A stretch of DNA of 64,000 nucleotides from Bradyrhizobium sp. C9 (GCF_002532045.1 NZ_NWTG01000001.1:372001-436000), one strand, 5' to 3'. Shown: positions 1-8,956, numbered from the stretch's first letter. A program made the numbers and translations. The notes: generated from the letters alone by a model not told the origin.

Positions 1-620
1 GTGATCATCAGGATGGTGAGTTCGCCCGCGACCACCATCGCGCGCAGCATGCCGAGCACCTCGTCGGCCTCGCCCGGCGTCAGCACCGAGGTCGGCTCGT
101 CCAGGATCAGGAAGCGGCGCTTCAGATAGAGCTGCTTGAGGATCTCGCATTTCTGCCGTTCACCGGCGGAGATATCGGAGACTTTTGCATCGAGCGGCAC
201 CTTGAACGGCATCCGCGCCAGGAAGGCCTCGAGTTCCTTCTTCTCCTTGCGCCAGTCGACCACGGCCGGCACGTCGTCGCGCGCCAGCACCAAATTCTCG
301 GCGACCGTCATCGCCGGCACCAGCGTAAAATGCTGGTAGACCATGCCGAGCCCGAGCGCGTGGGCGTCCTTGGGATTGGCGATGGCCTGCTGGCGATCGC
401 CGACGATGATCTCGCCTTCGGTGGCGTGGTAATAGCCCATGATGCATTTCACGAGCGTGCTCTTGCCCGCGCCGTTCTCACCGAGCAAAGCGTGGAACGA
501 GCCCGGACGCACCTTGAGCTCGACATTGTCGAGCGCCAGGAAGTCGCCGAACCGCATCGTCATGGCGATGGCGTCGACGCCGAACGCGCCTGTGGGGGCG
601 GGCGGTTCGCCGATGATCAC
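1..620 (-). CDS. ABC importer ATPase, BMP/nucleoside-type (partial)
   Basis: ATP-binding subunit that powers the importer encoded just upstream. Only the first 206 codons lie in the window; the gene runs off the left edge. Visible in the first nucleotide-binding domain are Walker A (GENGAGKST, about residues 48-55), the signature SAGERQ (about 151-156) and Walker [15 protein letters not shown] (about 171-184). This form is typical of the two-domain RbsA-like ATPases (about 500 residues) that serve BMP-family importers, so a second domain is expected outside the window. The GTG start overlaps the TGA of the preceding hydrolase gene as GTGA, indicating translational coupling. Substrate is inferred only from the partners. 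Confidence 0.9.
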   Translation of the reverse strand, partial: MIIGEPPAPTGAFGVDAIAMTMRFGDFLALDNVELKVRPGSFHALLGENGAGKSTLVKCIMGYYHATEGEIIVGDRQQAIANPKDAHALGLGMVYQHFTLVPAMTVAENLVLARDDVPAVVDWRKEKKELEAFLARMPFKVPLDAKVSDISAGERQKCEILKQLYLKRRFLILDEPTSVLTPGEADEVLGMLRAMVVAGELTILMI

Positions 621-1300
621 GACAGCGCCCCGATCAGGTCGGTGGATTTCGTCACCGCGCCGAACACGCCGCCCTGCATCTTGATCATCTTCAGCGCATG
701 GTCGTGATTGCTTTTGTCGGTCGCGCCGCAGCAATCCTCGACCAGCACGCATTCGAAGCCGCGGTCGTTGGCCTCGCGCATCGTGGTATGCACGCAGACG
801 TCGGTGGTGATGCCGGTCAGCACGATGTTCTCGATGCCGCGCAGCCGCAGCATCAGCTCGAGGTCGGTGGCGCAGAACGAGCCTTTTCCCGGCTTGTCGA
901 TGATGGGCTCGCCCGGCAACGGCGCGAGATCGGGGATGATCTCCCAGCCCGGTTCGCCGCGCACCAGGATGCGGCCGCAGGGGCCGGGATCGCCGATGCC
1001 GGCGCCGATCTGGCGCGAGCGCCAGCGCTTGTTGGCGGGCAGGTCGGCCAGATCAGGGCGGTGGCCTTCGCGGGTATGGATGATGTGAAAGCCCTGCGCG
1101 CGCATCACCGCGAGCAGCTTCCTGATCGGCTCGATCGGCGCCCGCGTCAGCGAGAGGTCGTAGCCCATCTTGTCGACATAGCCGCCGACGCCGCAGAAGT
1201 CGGTCTGCATGTCGATGATGATGAGCGCGGTGTTCTCTGGCCGCAAATCGCCATTGTAGGGCCAGGCGTAGGGCTCGGACTTGATGAAGCGCTCGGGCAT
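617..1300 (-). CDS. biuH: Cysteine amidohydrolase of isochorismatase family, biuret hydrolase-like
   Basis: A 227-residue cytoplasmic isochorismatase-fold hydrolase. The catalytic triad is visible as Asp30 (IIIDMQTDF), Lys136 (IDKPGKGSF) and the nucleophile Cys169 (TTDVCVHTT). From memory the protein matches the rhizobial biuret amidohydrolase BiuH closely over its whole length, including the PWPYNG-type N-terminus and the segment LPANKRW; BiuH converts biuret to allophanate and ammonia. It sits between the second permease gene (15 bases before) and the ATPase gene (overlapping GTGA), so it is made with an importer. This suggests the importer carries biuret or a related ureide. Other amides of the family, such as ureidoacrylate or N-carbamoyl compounds, cannot be excluded. 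Confidence 0.85.
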   Translation of the reverse strand: MPERFIKSEPYAWPYNGDLRPENTALIIIDMQTDFCGVGGYVDKMGYDLSLTRAPIEPIRKLLAVMRAQGFHIIHTREGHRPDLADLPANKRWRSRQIGAGIGDPGPCGRILVRGEPGWEIIPDLAPLPGEPIIDKPGKGSFCATDLELMLRLRGIENIVLTGITTDVCVHTTMREANDRGFECVLVEDCCGATDKSNHDHALKMIKMQGGVFGAVTKSTDLIGALS

Positions 1301-1315
1301 GAATGATCTCGCGGT

Positions 1316-2242
1316 CTATCGGGTGATGGACAATTCGGCGGGCGCGCCGGTCAGCGTGCGCTTCGGCGAGCAGGTGATGATCATGATCGCAAGCGTCAGG
1401 ATGTAGGGCGCGGCGTTGAACAGATGATAGCCGGAGGTGACGCCGACCGATTGCAGCGCGGGCCCGAGCGCGGCGGCGCCGCCGAACGCGAGCGAGGCCC
1501 ACAGGCACAGCATCGGATCCCAGCGCGCGAAGATCACCAGCGCCACTGCGGTGATACCCTGTCCCGAGGAGAGCCCTTCGTTCCAGCTGCCCGGATAGAA
1601 CAGCGACAGGAACGAGCCGCCGATGCCGGCGAGGAAGCCGCCGACCATGGTGGCGCGCAGCCGGATCAGCAGCACGGAATGGCCCATCGCGCGCGCTGCG
1701 TCCGCGCTCTCGCCGGCGGTGCGGATCAACAGGCCCCAGCGCGTGGTCCTGAACGCCCAATAGAGCAGCGGCGCGATCGCGACGCCGATCAGGAACAGCA
1801 CGTTGATGCGCAGCGCCGCGCGCACTTGCGGGATGTCGCTCCACCAGCCGAAATCGATCGCCGGCAGCCTTGCCGCGGTCGGCTCGATCAGCGGCTTGCC
1901 GAGGAAGAAGGCCAAACCGGTGCCGAGCAGCATCAGCGCGATGCCGACGGCGATATCGTTGACCCGCGGCAGCGAGCAGATGCCGGCATGCAGCGCGCCG
2001 AACAACGCGCCGGTGATGCCGGCGGCGAGCACGCCAAGCCATGGCGAGCCGGACAGATAGGAGATTCCGTAGGCGCTCATTGCGCCCATCACCAGCGTGC
2101 CTTCGAGGCCGAGATTGATGCGGCCGCTCCTCTCGGTGATGCATTCGCCGAGGCTGACGAACAGGAACGGCGTCGAGACGCGGATGGCGCCGCCGAATAC
2201 GGCGAGCGGAACGGTCCAGAGCCCGAGCGAAGCGTCCGCCAT
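1316..2242 (-). CDS. ABC importer permease, BMP/nucleoside-type (second)
   Basis: Inner-membrane permease of 308 residues, mostly hydrophobic, of the BPD_transp_2 family used by ribose, branched-chain amino acid and BMP-type importers. The motif SGRINLGLEGTLVMGA near residues 39-54 is characteristic of the YufQ/NupC-like half of BMP transporters. The ATG at 2242 is one base after the TGA of the first permease, so the two are translated as a pair to form a heterodimeric channel. An upstream extension of the open frame codes for an unlikely Arg/Ser-rich peptide and is not used. Confidence 0.9.
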   Translation of the reverse strand: MADASLGLWTVPLAVFGGAIRVSTPFLFVSLGECITERSGRINLGLEGTLVMGAMSAYGISYLSGSPWLGVLAAGITGALFGALHAGICSLPRVNDIAVGIALMLLGTGLAFFLGKPLIEPTAARLPAIDFGWWSDIPQVRAALRINVLFLIGVAIAPLLYWAFRTTRWGLLIRTAGESADAARAMGHSVLLIRLRATMVGGFLAGIGGSFLSLFYPGSWNEGLSSGQGITAVALVIFARWDPMLCLWASLAFGGAAALGPALQSVGVTSGYHLFNAAPYILTLAIMIITCSPKRTLTGAPAELSITR

Positions 2243-2243
2243 G

Positions 2244-3353
2244 TCAGGTCTTTCCCTTGAGGAAGCCGATGCGCCCGTAGAGCGCGTCGCTTGCCAGCAC
2301 GAACACGAAGATGATGCCTTGCAGCACCAGCACCGAAGCATCGGGCAGGCCGAGCCGCCGCTGCAGCAGGCCGCCGGAGGCCGAGATGCCGCCGAGCAGG
2401 ATCGCCACCGGAATGATCGCGAGCGGATTCTGCCGCGCCAGGAATGCAACGAGGATGCCGGTGAAGCCGTAGCCCGCGGCGAGGTTGGCATTGGTGCGGC
2501 CCTGCACGGCCGCGACCTCGATCATGCCGGCCAGTCCCGCGCTGCTGCCGGCGAGGAAGCAGACGGTCAGGATCAGCTTGCCGACGGAAAGCCCCACGAT
2601 CTTGGCGGCGCGGATGTTGCCGCCGGCGACGCGCGCGGCGAACCCGAAGGTCGTGTGATAGATCAGGACGTAGGCGGCCACAGCCGCGACGAGGCCGAAC
2701 ACCAGGCCCCAATGCACGTCGGTGCCGGGAATGCTGCCGATCATGTTGGTGGCGCCGATCTCGCGCGTCGACGGCTTGTTGAGGCTCGCCGGATCGCGCA
2801 TCGGTCCCTCGACCAGATGGTTCAAAATTGCGAGCGCGATATAGACCAGCAGCAGGCTCGATATCGTCTCGTTGACCCCGCGATATTGCCGGAGGCCGCC
2901 GGACAGCGTGATCCAGAGGCCGCCGCCGATCATGCCCGCGATCACCATCGCGATCTGCACCACGATCGGGGCGGCGCCCTGCAACGCCAGCGCCGCCGAT
3001 GTTGCCGACAGCGCGCCGATCAACAGCGCGCCTTCGCCGCCGATGATCACCATGCCGAGTTGCGCCGGCAGCGCCGTGCACAGCGCGGTCAGGATCAAGG
3101 GCGCTGCGCGGGTCAGCGTGTTCTGCCAGGAGAACCAGGTCCCGAACGCGCCGTAGTACATGTAGAAATAGAGGTCGAGCGGGTTCTTGCCGTAGAGTGC
3201 GATGAAGCCGCCGAACACCGCGAGCGCGCCGACCAGCGCCGCGCCTGGGATCAGGATGTATTCGATGCTTGCGCCGTAGCGCTGGAGGAAGCCGGGATCG
3301 GCAGCCGGAGCAACGCCGGCCGCCTCCACCGATTCCGCCGCCTCGGTCGTCAC
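2244..3353 (-). CDS. ABC importer permease, BMP/nucleoside-type (first)
   Basis: Inner-membrane permease of 369 residues, partner of the following permease. It has a cytoplasmic N-terminus of about 28 residues, then hydrophobic segments starting at EYILIPGAALVGALAVFGG. The motifs GEGALLIGA and GVNETISSLLLVYIA are typical of the YufP-like subunit of BMP importers. The start is GTG and overlaps the binding-protein stop as GTGA, the same coupling used between biuH and the ATPase. This fits a fixed operon order of binding protein, permease, permease, hydrolase, ATPase. Confidence 0.9.
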   Translation of the reverse strand: MTTEAAESVEAAGVAPAADPGFLQRYGASIEYILIPGAALVGALAVFGGFIALYGKNPLDLYFYMYYGAFGTWFSWQNTLTRAAPLILTALCTALPAQLGMVIIGGEGALLIGALSATSAALALQGAAPIVVQIAMVIAGMIGGGLWITLSGGLRQYRGVNETISSLLLVYIALAILNHLVEGPMRDPASLNKPSTREIGATNMIGSIPGTDVHWGLVFGLVAAVAAYVLIYHTTFGFAARVAGGNIRAAKIVGLSVGKLILTVCFLAGSSAGLAGMIEVAAVQGRTNANLAAGYGFTGILVAFLARQNPLAIIPVAILLGGISASGGLLQRRLGLPDASVLVLQGIIFVFVLASDALYGRIGFLKGKT

Positions 3354-4459
3354 GCGGTGGCTCCGATCACGCCCTCGACCAGATAATCCATCTTCTCGAG
3401 CTCGGGATCCTGCTGGCCGCGATCGGTGCCGGAAGCGATCACCGTCTTGCCCTTGTTGTCGACCAGCGGGCCCTTGAAGATCGTGAACTCGCCGGACATG
3501 AACTTGGCCTTGACGTCGTCGGCATGCTTACGGGCTTCCGCCGAGACCATCTCGCCATAGGGCGAGACCTTGACGATCTCTTCCTTGAGGCCGCCGCGAT
3601 AGAAGTTCGGGATCGCTTCACCCGCGACGATCATCTTGACGAACTTCGGATAGAGCGCTTCCCAGTTCCATTCGGCGCCGGTGAGATAGGCCTTCGGCGC
3701 CAGCGGCGACTGGTTGACGTGATAGCCGCAGACCATCGCGCCGCGGCGCGCGGCGTTCTCGACCATCGTCTTCGGTCCGTCGACATGGCAGGTCAGCACG
3801 TCGACGCCCTGGTCGATCAGGCTGTTGGTCGCTTCGGCTTCCTTGACCGGCATCGACCAGTCGCCGGTGAAGATCACCTGCGTGGTCGCCTTCGGATTGG
3901 CGAGCCGGGCGCCGAGCGTGAACGCGTTGATGTTGCGCAGCACCTGCGGGATCGGCTTGGCCGCAACGAAGCCGAGCTTGCCGCTCTTGGTCGAATAGCC
4001 GGCGACGATGCCGGAGATGTATTGCGCCTCGTCGATGTAGCCGAAATAGCTGCCGGCGTTCTTCGGGTCCTTGTCGGTCCAAAGGCCGCCGCAATGCTCG
4101 AAGTGCAGCTTGGGAAACTTGGCCGCCATCTTGACGACGTGCGGGTTGTAGTAGCCGAACGAGGTCGGAAACAGCAGCGTGGCGCCGTCGAGATTGACCA
4201 TGGACTCGATGGTCTTCTCGACCGCGTCGGTCTCCGGCACCTTCTCTTCCTCGACCACCTTGATGCCGGGCAGCTTCTTCACCGCCGCCGCGCCCTGGGC
4301 GTGGGCCTGGTTGTAGCCGTAGTCGTCACGGGACCCGACATAGATGAAGCCGACCGTGGTTTCCGCTGCCGCCGCGCCGCGAATTCCGAGCGTGCTGCCC
4401 AATGCCAGCGCCGCGCTTCCCTGCAACAAATGCCTTCTTGAAATCCTGCCAAAATCCAT
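3350..4459 (-). CDS. BMP-family ABC importer substrate-binding protein, Tat-exported
   Basis: Periplasmic binding protein of 369 residues. It begins with a twin-arginine signal (ISRRHLLQG, then a short hydrophobic stretch ending in GAAAAE), so it is probably exported folded. The body shows BMP/PnrA features: GFIYVGSRDDYGYNQAHAQG after the signal, FGYYNPHVVKMAAKFP, and GSYFGYIDEAQYISG. Members bind nucleosides, purines and similar ring or ureide compounds. The ATG at 4459 is chosen because a strong ribosome site, GGAGGGA, lies 6 bases upstream and the Tat motif follows at once. It is the first gene of the operon and divergent from an allantoate-hydrolase-like gene. Confidence 0.9.
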   Translation of the reverse strand: MDFGRISRRHLLQGSAALALGSTLGIRGAAAAETTVGFIYVGSRDDYGYNQAHAQGAAAVKKLPGIKVVEEEKVPETDAVEKTIESMVNLDGATLLFPTSFGYYNPHVVKMAAKFPKLHFEHCGGLWTDKDPKNAGSYFGYIDEAQYISGIVAGYSTKSGKLGFVAAKPIPQVLRNINAFTLGARLANPKATTQVIFTGDWSMPVKEAEATNSLIDQGVDVLTCHVDGPKTMVENAARRGAMVCGYHVNQSPLAPKAYLTGAEWNWEALYPKFVKMIVAGEAIPNFYRGGLKEEIVKVSPYGEMVSAEARKHADDVKAKFMSGEFTIFKGPLVDNKGKTVIASGTDRGQQDPELEKMDYLVEGVIGATA

Positions 4460-4818
4460 CGCTGCTCCCTCCGGCGGGGCCGGCCCGCCTGTCCTTGTCG
4501 CAGCCGCCGTAACGGCGGCGCTTGACCGAGTGTCGCAAGCTTCGTGCCAGAGCACGTTTGGCAGTCACAGTTCCGTAAGTAGCTGATTGTGAATACGAAT
4601 GATGATCGGTGTGGTTCGCCTTTGGAATCGGCAACACCAATCATGCCTAATTTATGGGCGATCATTCTTCGTTGTATGCAATGCCGTTAAGCAACCGCTA
4701 ACCGCCGAGCGGTCGATGCGAGCCGGGCCCGCAGCGTCGCAGACGGCGGCATTTGCCGGCTGGTGAATCGGACCGGGCCTGCTACCAGTGAAGCGGGCTC
4801 CGGCGCCGGGTTGGACCG
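4460..4818. promoter_or_regulatory. Divergent promoter region, BMP operon / allantoate hydrolase gene
   Basis: A 359-base gene-free interval between divergent transcripts, with a lower-GC core around 4560-4690 that probably holds both promoters. Besides the palindrome at 4503-4519 it has an imperfect inverted repeat, TGATcGGTGT (4603-4612) and ACACCaATCA (4634-4643), near the middle, where a shared regulator could act. No regulator gene lies next to it, and no clear -35/-10 pair was identified. Confidence 0.4.
4503..4519. promoter_or_regulatory. Palindrome in leader of BMP importer operon
   Basis: Perfect inverted repeat GCCGCCGT-A-ACGGCGGC, 43 bases upstream of the binding-protein start. 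It could be an operator or a leader hairpin. Function is inferred from position only. Confidence 0.35.
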
Positions 4819-6114
4819 ATGGGAAACAGCATGAGTGAGACAAGACCGTCCTCGAATCCGTCCTCAAACCCGTCTTCCCTCGGCGACGAGATCGTGGCGC
4901 GGATCGATCAGCTCGCGGCGATCTCGGAGACGCCGGAGCATCTGGCGCGCGTCTTCCTCACCGACGAGCATCGCAGGGCGGCCGATCTGATCCTGTCCTG
5001 GATGCGCGAGGCCGGCATGAGCGCGCATCTCGATGCGATCGGCAATGTCTGCGGCCGCTACGAAGGCGAGCGGCCGGGCCTGCTGGCCCTGATGCTCGGC
5101 TCGCATTACGACACCGTGCGCGATGCCGGCCGATGGGACGGGCCGCTCGGCGTCATCACCGCGATCGCCTGCGTTGCCGATCTGAACCGGCGCGGCAAGC
5201 GGCTGCCGTTCGCGATCGAGATCGTCGGCTTCGCCGACGAGGAGGGCGTGCGCTTTGCGTCGACCCTGCTCGGCAGCCGCGCGGTAGCCGGCACCTTCGA
5301 CGAGAGCGTGCTCAACACGCGCGATCGCGCCGGCACGTCGATGCGCGATGCGCTGATCGCCTTCGGGCTCGACCCCGACCATATCGGCAAGGCGGCGCGC
5401 GCCCGCCGCGAACTGCTCGGCTATGTCGAGCTGCACATCGAGCAGGGCCCCGTGCTGGAACAGCAGGCGCTGCCGGTCGGCGTCGTCACCGCGATTTCAG
5501 GGGCGACGCGGCTTGCCGCCAATCTCACCGGCGTCGCCGGCCATGCCGGCACCGTGCCGATGAAGCTGCGGCGCGATGCGCTGACGGGCGCTGCCGAATG
5601 CATCGTTGCGATCGAGCAGTTCTGCAACAGCGATGAGGCTGGTCTCGTAGGTACCGTCGGCTATATCAGCGCCATGCCCGGTGCCACCAACGTGATCCCA
5701 GGCAAGGTGTCGTTCACGATGGACATCCGCTCGCAGAGCGACATGCACCGCAAGCGCGCCGTCGCCGACATCGTGCGGCAAATCGAGGCAATCGCAAAGC
5801 GCCGCGACCTCGCCTTGCAGATCGACGTCACCCACGAGAACCGCAGCGTGCCCTGTGCGCCGTGGCTGAAGGCGCAGATCGCCGAGGCGGTAGCTAGCGA
5901 GGGCCATGCCGTGTTCGAGCTGCCGAGCGGGGCCGGGCACGACGGCATGGCGATGGTCGATGTCGCCGACATCGGCATGATCTTCGTGCGTTGCCGCGGC
6001 GGGATCAGCCATAATCCCGCCGAGCATGTCGAACTCGCCGACGCCGACACCGGCGCGCGGGTGCTGCTGCGCTTCATCGAGAATTTTCGTCCGCACGGTG
6101 CAGTGAATAGCTGA
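4819..6114 (+). CDS. allC: M20-family Zn hydrolase, allantoate/N-carbamoyl amidohydrolase-like
   Basis: Cytoplasmic amidase of 431 residues in the AllC/HyuC branch of peptidase family M20. Metal-site residues are in place: His96 (GSHYDT), Asp107 (WDGPLG), Glu141/Glu142 (DEEG), His206 (HIEQGPVLE) and His398 (GGISHNPAEH); GHAGT at 241 marks the dimerisation domain. Family members release ammonia from allantoate or hydrolyse N-carbamoyl amino acids. Divergence from the BMP/biuret hydrolase operon supports a ureide or purine-nitrogen role. A short SSNPSSNPSS segment precedes the fold. The ATG at 4831 is an alternative start. Which of the two substrate classes it uses cannot be settled from motifs alone. 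Confidence 0.82.
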   Translation: MGNSMSETRPSSNPSSNPSSLGDEIVARIDQLAAISETPEHLARVFLTDEHRRAADLILSWMREAGMSAHLDAIGNVCGRYEGERPGLLALMLGSHYDTVRDAGRWDGPLGVITAIACVADLNRRGKRLPFAIEIVGFADEEGVRFASTLLGSRAVAGTFDESVLNTRDRAGTSMRDALIAFGLDPDHIGKAARARRELLGYVELHIEQGPVLEQQALPVGVVTAISGATRLAANLTGVAGHAGTVPMKLRRDALTGAAECIVAIEQFCNSDEAGLVGTVGYISAMPGATNVIPGKVSFTMDIRSQSDMHRKRAVADIVRQIEAIAKRRDLALQIDVTHENRSVPCAPWLKAQIAEAVASEGHAVFELPSGAGHDGMAMVDVADIGMIFVRCRGGISHNPAEHVELADADTGARVLLRFIENFRPHGAVNS

Positions 6115-6265
6115 GACCGCCGCACCTGGCGGCCCGTATAGCGCCAGTCTGCTGTCGCCCGATCCGTGCCGAATCCGGACAGATTGGACCGCCGTTTCCA
6201 GCTCGGCCGAGCCTATTTGCGCCCCGGATCCAAATCGCTAGACTTGCCCGAACGGGGGGAAGGAC

Positions 6266-7504
6266 ATGCGCTCGTCCGTCGTCCAGGACGTTCAGTTCCC
6301 GAAACAACCGGCGCTGCAGCTGATCTATGACACTGCACCGATCGGTCTTGCCTACCTCTCTCCCGATTGCCGTTACCTTCAGATCAACCAGCGCCTCACC
6401 GAAATCTGCGGCATTTCGGTCGAGGGTCATCTCGGACGCACGGTGCACGATTGCGTGCCCGGACTCGCCTCCGCGGTCGAGGACATCGTCCGCTCGATCA
6501 TGGAAACCGGAGCGCCCGTGACCGGCGTGGAGGTCTACGGCCAGCGCCCGGGCCACAATGATGAGCGATGCTGGATCACGCATTGGCATCCGCAGCGCGA
6601 GCCGAACGGCAGCATCGTCGGCGTCAACGTTGCCGCCGAAGAGATCACCGACCGCAAGCGCAGCGAACGCGAGATCCGCGCCGCGCGGGATGCGGCCGAG
6701 AAGGCCCTGCATCATCTGCAGGAGACCCAGGCCTCGCTGATCGAGGCCGAGAAGCTCGCGGCGCTGGGCCGGCTGGTGGCCGGTGTCGCGCACGAGATCA
6801 ACAGTCCGGTCGGCACCAGCCTCACGGTCGCCTCGGTGCTGGAGCAGAAATGCGCCGACTTCGCTGCCGAGGCCGCGCGCGGCAAGCTGAAGCGCTCCAG
6901 CCTCAGCGATTTCATCGAAGTCGTCGAAAGCGCGTCGGCACTGCTGGTCGGCAACCTCAAGCGCGCCGCCGATCTGGTGCAATCGTTCAAGCAGGTGGCC
7001 GTCGATCGGAGCTATTTCGACCGCAGCCAGTTCGATCTCGGCGAGGTGACCGAGCAGGTGCTCTCGAACCTGCGTCCGGCGTTGCCGAAGAACAATCTGG
7101 CGCTCGACGTCGATTGTCCGTCTGGTCTTGCGATGAACAGCTATCCCGGCCCCTACGGCCAGGCGCTGACCAATCTGTTCGTCAATTCGGTCGCGCACGC
7201 GTTTCCGGACGGCAAGGGCGGCACCATCACGATCCGGCTGCGCCTGTCGGGTCAGGACCAGGTGGAAATCCTGTTCGCCGACGATGGCTGCGGGATGAGC
7301 CGTGATGTGCTGCGGCAGGCCTTCGATCCATTCTTCACCACGCGCCGCGACATCGGCAGGATCGGGCTCGGCCTCCACATCGTGCACAACATCGTCACGA
7401 ACCGGCTCGGCGGTGAGCTCCATCTGGACAGTGCCCCGGGCATGGGGACGCGCGTCCGGATCACGCTGCCGCGCCTGGCTCCGCAGCGCGGCACCGATGG
7501 CTGA
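6266..7504 (+). CDS. PAS-domain sensor histidine kinase, orphan
   Basis: Soluble two-component kinase of 412 residues with no membrane segment. An N-terminal PAS/PAC domain covers about residues 14-130, followed by a short coiled coil (131-165) and the kinase core. The phosphorylated His176 lies in GVAHEINSPVG, a form seen in the HPK4 group. The ATPase boxes are N303/N307 (LTNLFVNSVAH), DDGCG (339-343), FDPFFT (353-358) and GLGLH (367-371). A strong ribosome site, GGGGGAAGGA, precedes the ATG. No response regulator or receiver domain is nearby, so its partner must be elsewhere. The PAS ligand is unknown. Confidence 0.92.
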   Translation: MRSSVVQDVQFPKQPALQLIYDTAPIGLAYLSPDCRYLQINQRLTEICGISVEGHLGRTVHDCVPGLASAVEDIVRSIMETGAPVTGVEVYGQRPGHNDERCWITHWHPQREPNGSIVGVNVAAEEITDRKRSEREIRAARDAAEKALHHLQETQASLIEAEKLAALGRLVAGVAHEINSPVGTSLTVASVLEQKCADFAAEAARGKLKRSSLSDFIEVVESASALLVGNLKRAADLVQSFKQVAVDRSYFDRSQFDLGEVTEQVLSNLRPALPKNNLALDVDCPSGLAMNSYPGPYGQALTNLFVNSVAHAFPDGKGGTITIRLRLSGQDQVEILFADDGCGMSRDVLRQAFDPFFTTRRDIGRIGLGLHIVHNIVTNRLGGELHLDSAPGMGTRVRITLPRLAPQRGTDG

Positions 7505-7515
7505 CTGCAAAGATA

Positions 7516-7541
7516 GTCGTCCCTGCTTTCGCAGGAACGAC
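7516..7541. terminator. Hairpin after histidine kinase gene, dispersed-repeat type
   Basis: Stem GTCGTcCCTGC / GCAGGaACGAC with loop TTTC, 11 bases after the kinase stop. On the minus strand the loop reads GAAA. It resembles the hairpins at 39168, 50398 and 63339. There is no T-tract, so termination would be Rho-type or weak. Confidence 0.5.
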
Positions 7542-7730
7542 ACGGAGTTTGTGGCGTGCGATCTCGGAAGGTGGCCGCGAGGCTATTTCTAGCCGCCGGA
7601 GAAGAAAACTCTACTCGGCTCCACTCGAACGAAAGGTCCTTCCAGCCTGGAGCCGCAAAAGGCATTCCACGACCCTTGCTTCCGCCCCCGTCGTCGCGAC
7701 ATTGTTGCGGTATTCCCTGATGGTACGACG

Positions 7731-7952
7731 ATGAGCCAATCCGCATTCGATCCCTTCGGCGAGCCGGTTCCCGCGGTCGATTCTTCGGCCGCGAGCGAGG
7801 GCGTGTCGAAATGGCTGAAGACCGCGGGCACCAGCGTGTTCTGGGTGCTGGTGGTCGGCATCGTGTTGGCGCGCGCGGTGTATTTCGAGCCCGGCGTGTT
7901 CAGCTTCGAGCATGCCGTTGCGTGGGTGCAGGGTCTGTTCGCCGCGCTCTAG
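7731..7952 (+). CDS. Small single-pass membrane protein, unknown function
   Basis: Frame of 73 codons predicting a short polar N-terminus (to about residue 30), one hydrophobic helix (SVFWVLVVGIVLARAVYF, about 35-52) and a short C-terminal tail. I do not recognise a family. The start ATG has only a weak upstream ribosome site. The last 53 bases overlap the 3' end of the convergent LysR gene, which lowers confidence. Support comes from the coherent membrane topology and the otherwise empty interval. Confidence 0.5.
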   Translation: MSQSAFDPFGEPVPAVDSSAASEGVSKWLKTAGTSVFWVLVVGIVLARAVYFEPGVFSFEHAVAWVQGLFAAL

Positions 7953-8871
7953 CCGCCGGCGTCCGCGGCGCCGTCTTCGCGCCCTTTGTCTCTCGAATGA
8001 TCCCCTCGAACGCGACCGCCGCCGGCACGTCCAGCCGGCCGGGCGATTTCAATTGCCACAGCGTGCGCTCGATATGGACGCCCTTGATCGGGATCACCTT
8101 GAGTTTTCCAAGCTGCACCTGATCGTCGATCGTCGCGATCGACACGATGGCGACGCCGACGCCTGATGCCACCGCCTGCTTGATCGCCTCGGTGCTGCCG
8201 ATTTCCAAGGTTCGCTGTGGCTCGACCCGGTGGGCGGCGAGTGCCTGCGCGACCACCTCGCGGGTGCCGGAGCCGGGCTCGCGCACGATCAGGATCTCGT
8301 CGTTCAGCAGGCGGACGTCGATCGCGCCCGCGGCGGCCGCGAAGCGGTGATCGGGAGCCGCGATCAGCACCATCACATCGGTGCGCCAGGCTTCGCTGGT
8401 CAGGTTCTCGTCCTCAACCGGCCCCTCGACTAGCGCGATCTCGACCTCATGCCCCAGCATCAGCGCCGCGATGTCAGAGGTGTTGGCGCTCACGACGTGC
8501 AGGTCGATGCCGGGAAAGGCGCGGTGGAACACGCCGAGATATTCCGGGATCATGTAGGTCGCGATCGTGGTGCTGGCGCCGATCCGCAGCGAGCCGCTGT
8601 CGAGGTTGCGCAGCGCCTGCAATTCGTCCTCGGCGGCGCGCTCGGCCGCGAACAGCGTCTCGGCATGGCGGGCCAGTGCGGCGCCCTCCCGGGTCGGCCG
8701 TACCCCCTTCGGCGTGCGGTCGAGCAGCCGGCAGCCGACCTGCAGCTCGAAATCCCGCACGCCCTTGGAGATCGCCGGCTGGCTGATGTGCAGGAGATCG
8801 GCGGCGCGGGAGAAACTTCCACTTCTCGCCACCGCCGCGAACAGGCGGAGCAGATGCAGGTTGAGGGACAT
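7900..8871 (-). CDS. LysR-family transcriptional regulator
   Basis: DNA-binding regulator of 323 residues. The N-terminal winged helix-turn-helix is clear (LLRLFAAVARSGSFSRAADL then ISQPAISKGVRDFE, residues 7-43), followed by the LysR effector domain with ASTTIATYMIPEYLGVF and the late motif SGVGVAIVS. A basic, Pro/Ala-rich tail of about 30 residues is unusual and overlaps the convergent small gene. It is divergent from the UPF0324 transporter with 86 bases between start codons, the standard arrangement for a LysR protein that controls its neighbour and itself. The inducer is unknown; sulfur compounds are possible because homologous pairs often involve sulfite or taurine metabolism. Confidence 0.92.
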   Translation of the reverse strand: MSLNLHLLRLFAAVARSGSFSRAADLLHISQPAISKGVRDFELQVGCRLLDRTPKGVRPTREGAALARHAETLFAAERAAEDELQALRNLDSGSLRIGASTTIATYMIPEYLGVFHRAFPGIDLHVVSANTSDIAALMLGHEVEIALVEGPVEDENLTSEAWRTDVMVLIAAPDHRFAAAAGAIDVRLLNDEILIVREPGSGTREVVAQALAAHRVEPQRTLEIGSTEAIKQAVASGVGVAIVSIATIDDQVQLGKLKVIPIKGVHIERTLWQLKSPGRLDVPAAVAFEGIIRETKGAKTAPRTPAARARRTDPAPTQRHARS

Positions 8872-8911
8872 AACTTCTCTCTATCGGGGCAGTCCGAAAA
8901 GATATTAGCCA

Positions 8912-8924
8912 AGAGGCGCCCTCT
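8912..8924. promoter_or_regulatory. Palindrome in LysR/transporter divergent region
   Basis: AGAGG-CGC-CCTCT, near the middle of the 86-base divergent interval. A plausible LysR recognition or activation half-site; inferred from position. Confidence 0.35.
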
Positions 8925-8932
8925 GGCGCATA

Positions 8933-8956
8933 AAATCTTCTCTGAAAAGAGGATTT
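8933..8956. promoter_or_regulatory. Imperfect inverted repeat overlapping transporter ribosome site
   Basis: Arms AAATCTTCTCT and AAAGAGGATTT (two mismatches) end one base before the GTG start of the transporter and include its AGAGG ribosome site. Binding here would block expression; an RNA hairpin is an alternative. Repeated TTCTCT also occurs next to the LysR start. Confidence 0.35.

Noticed and set aside
6074..7543. 489-codon open frame antisense to the histidine kinase
   Set aside because: Histidine kinase motifs on the plus strand are unambiguous; this frame has no motif.
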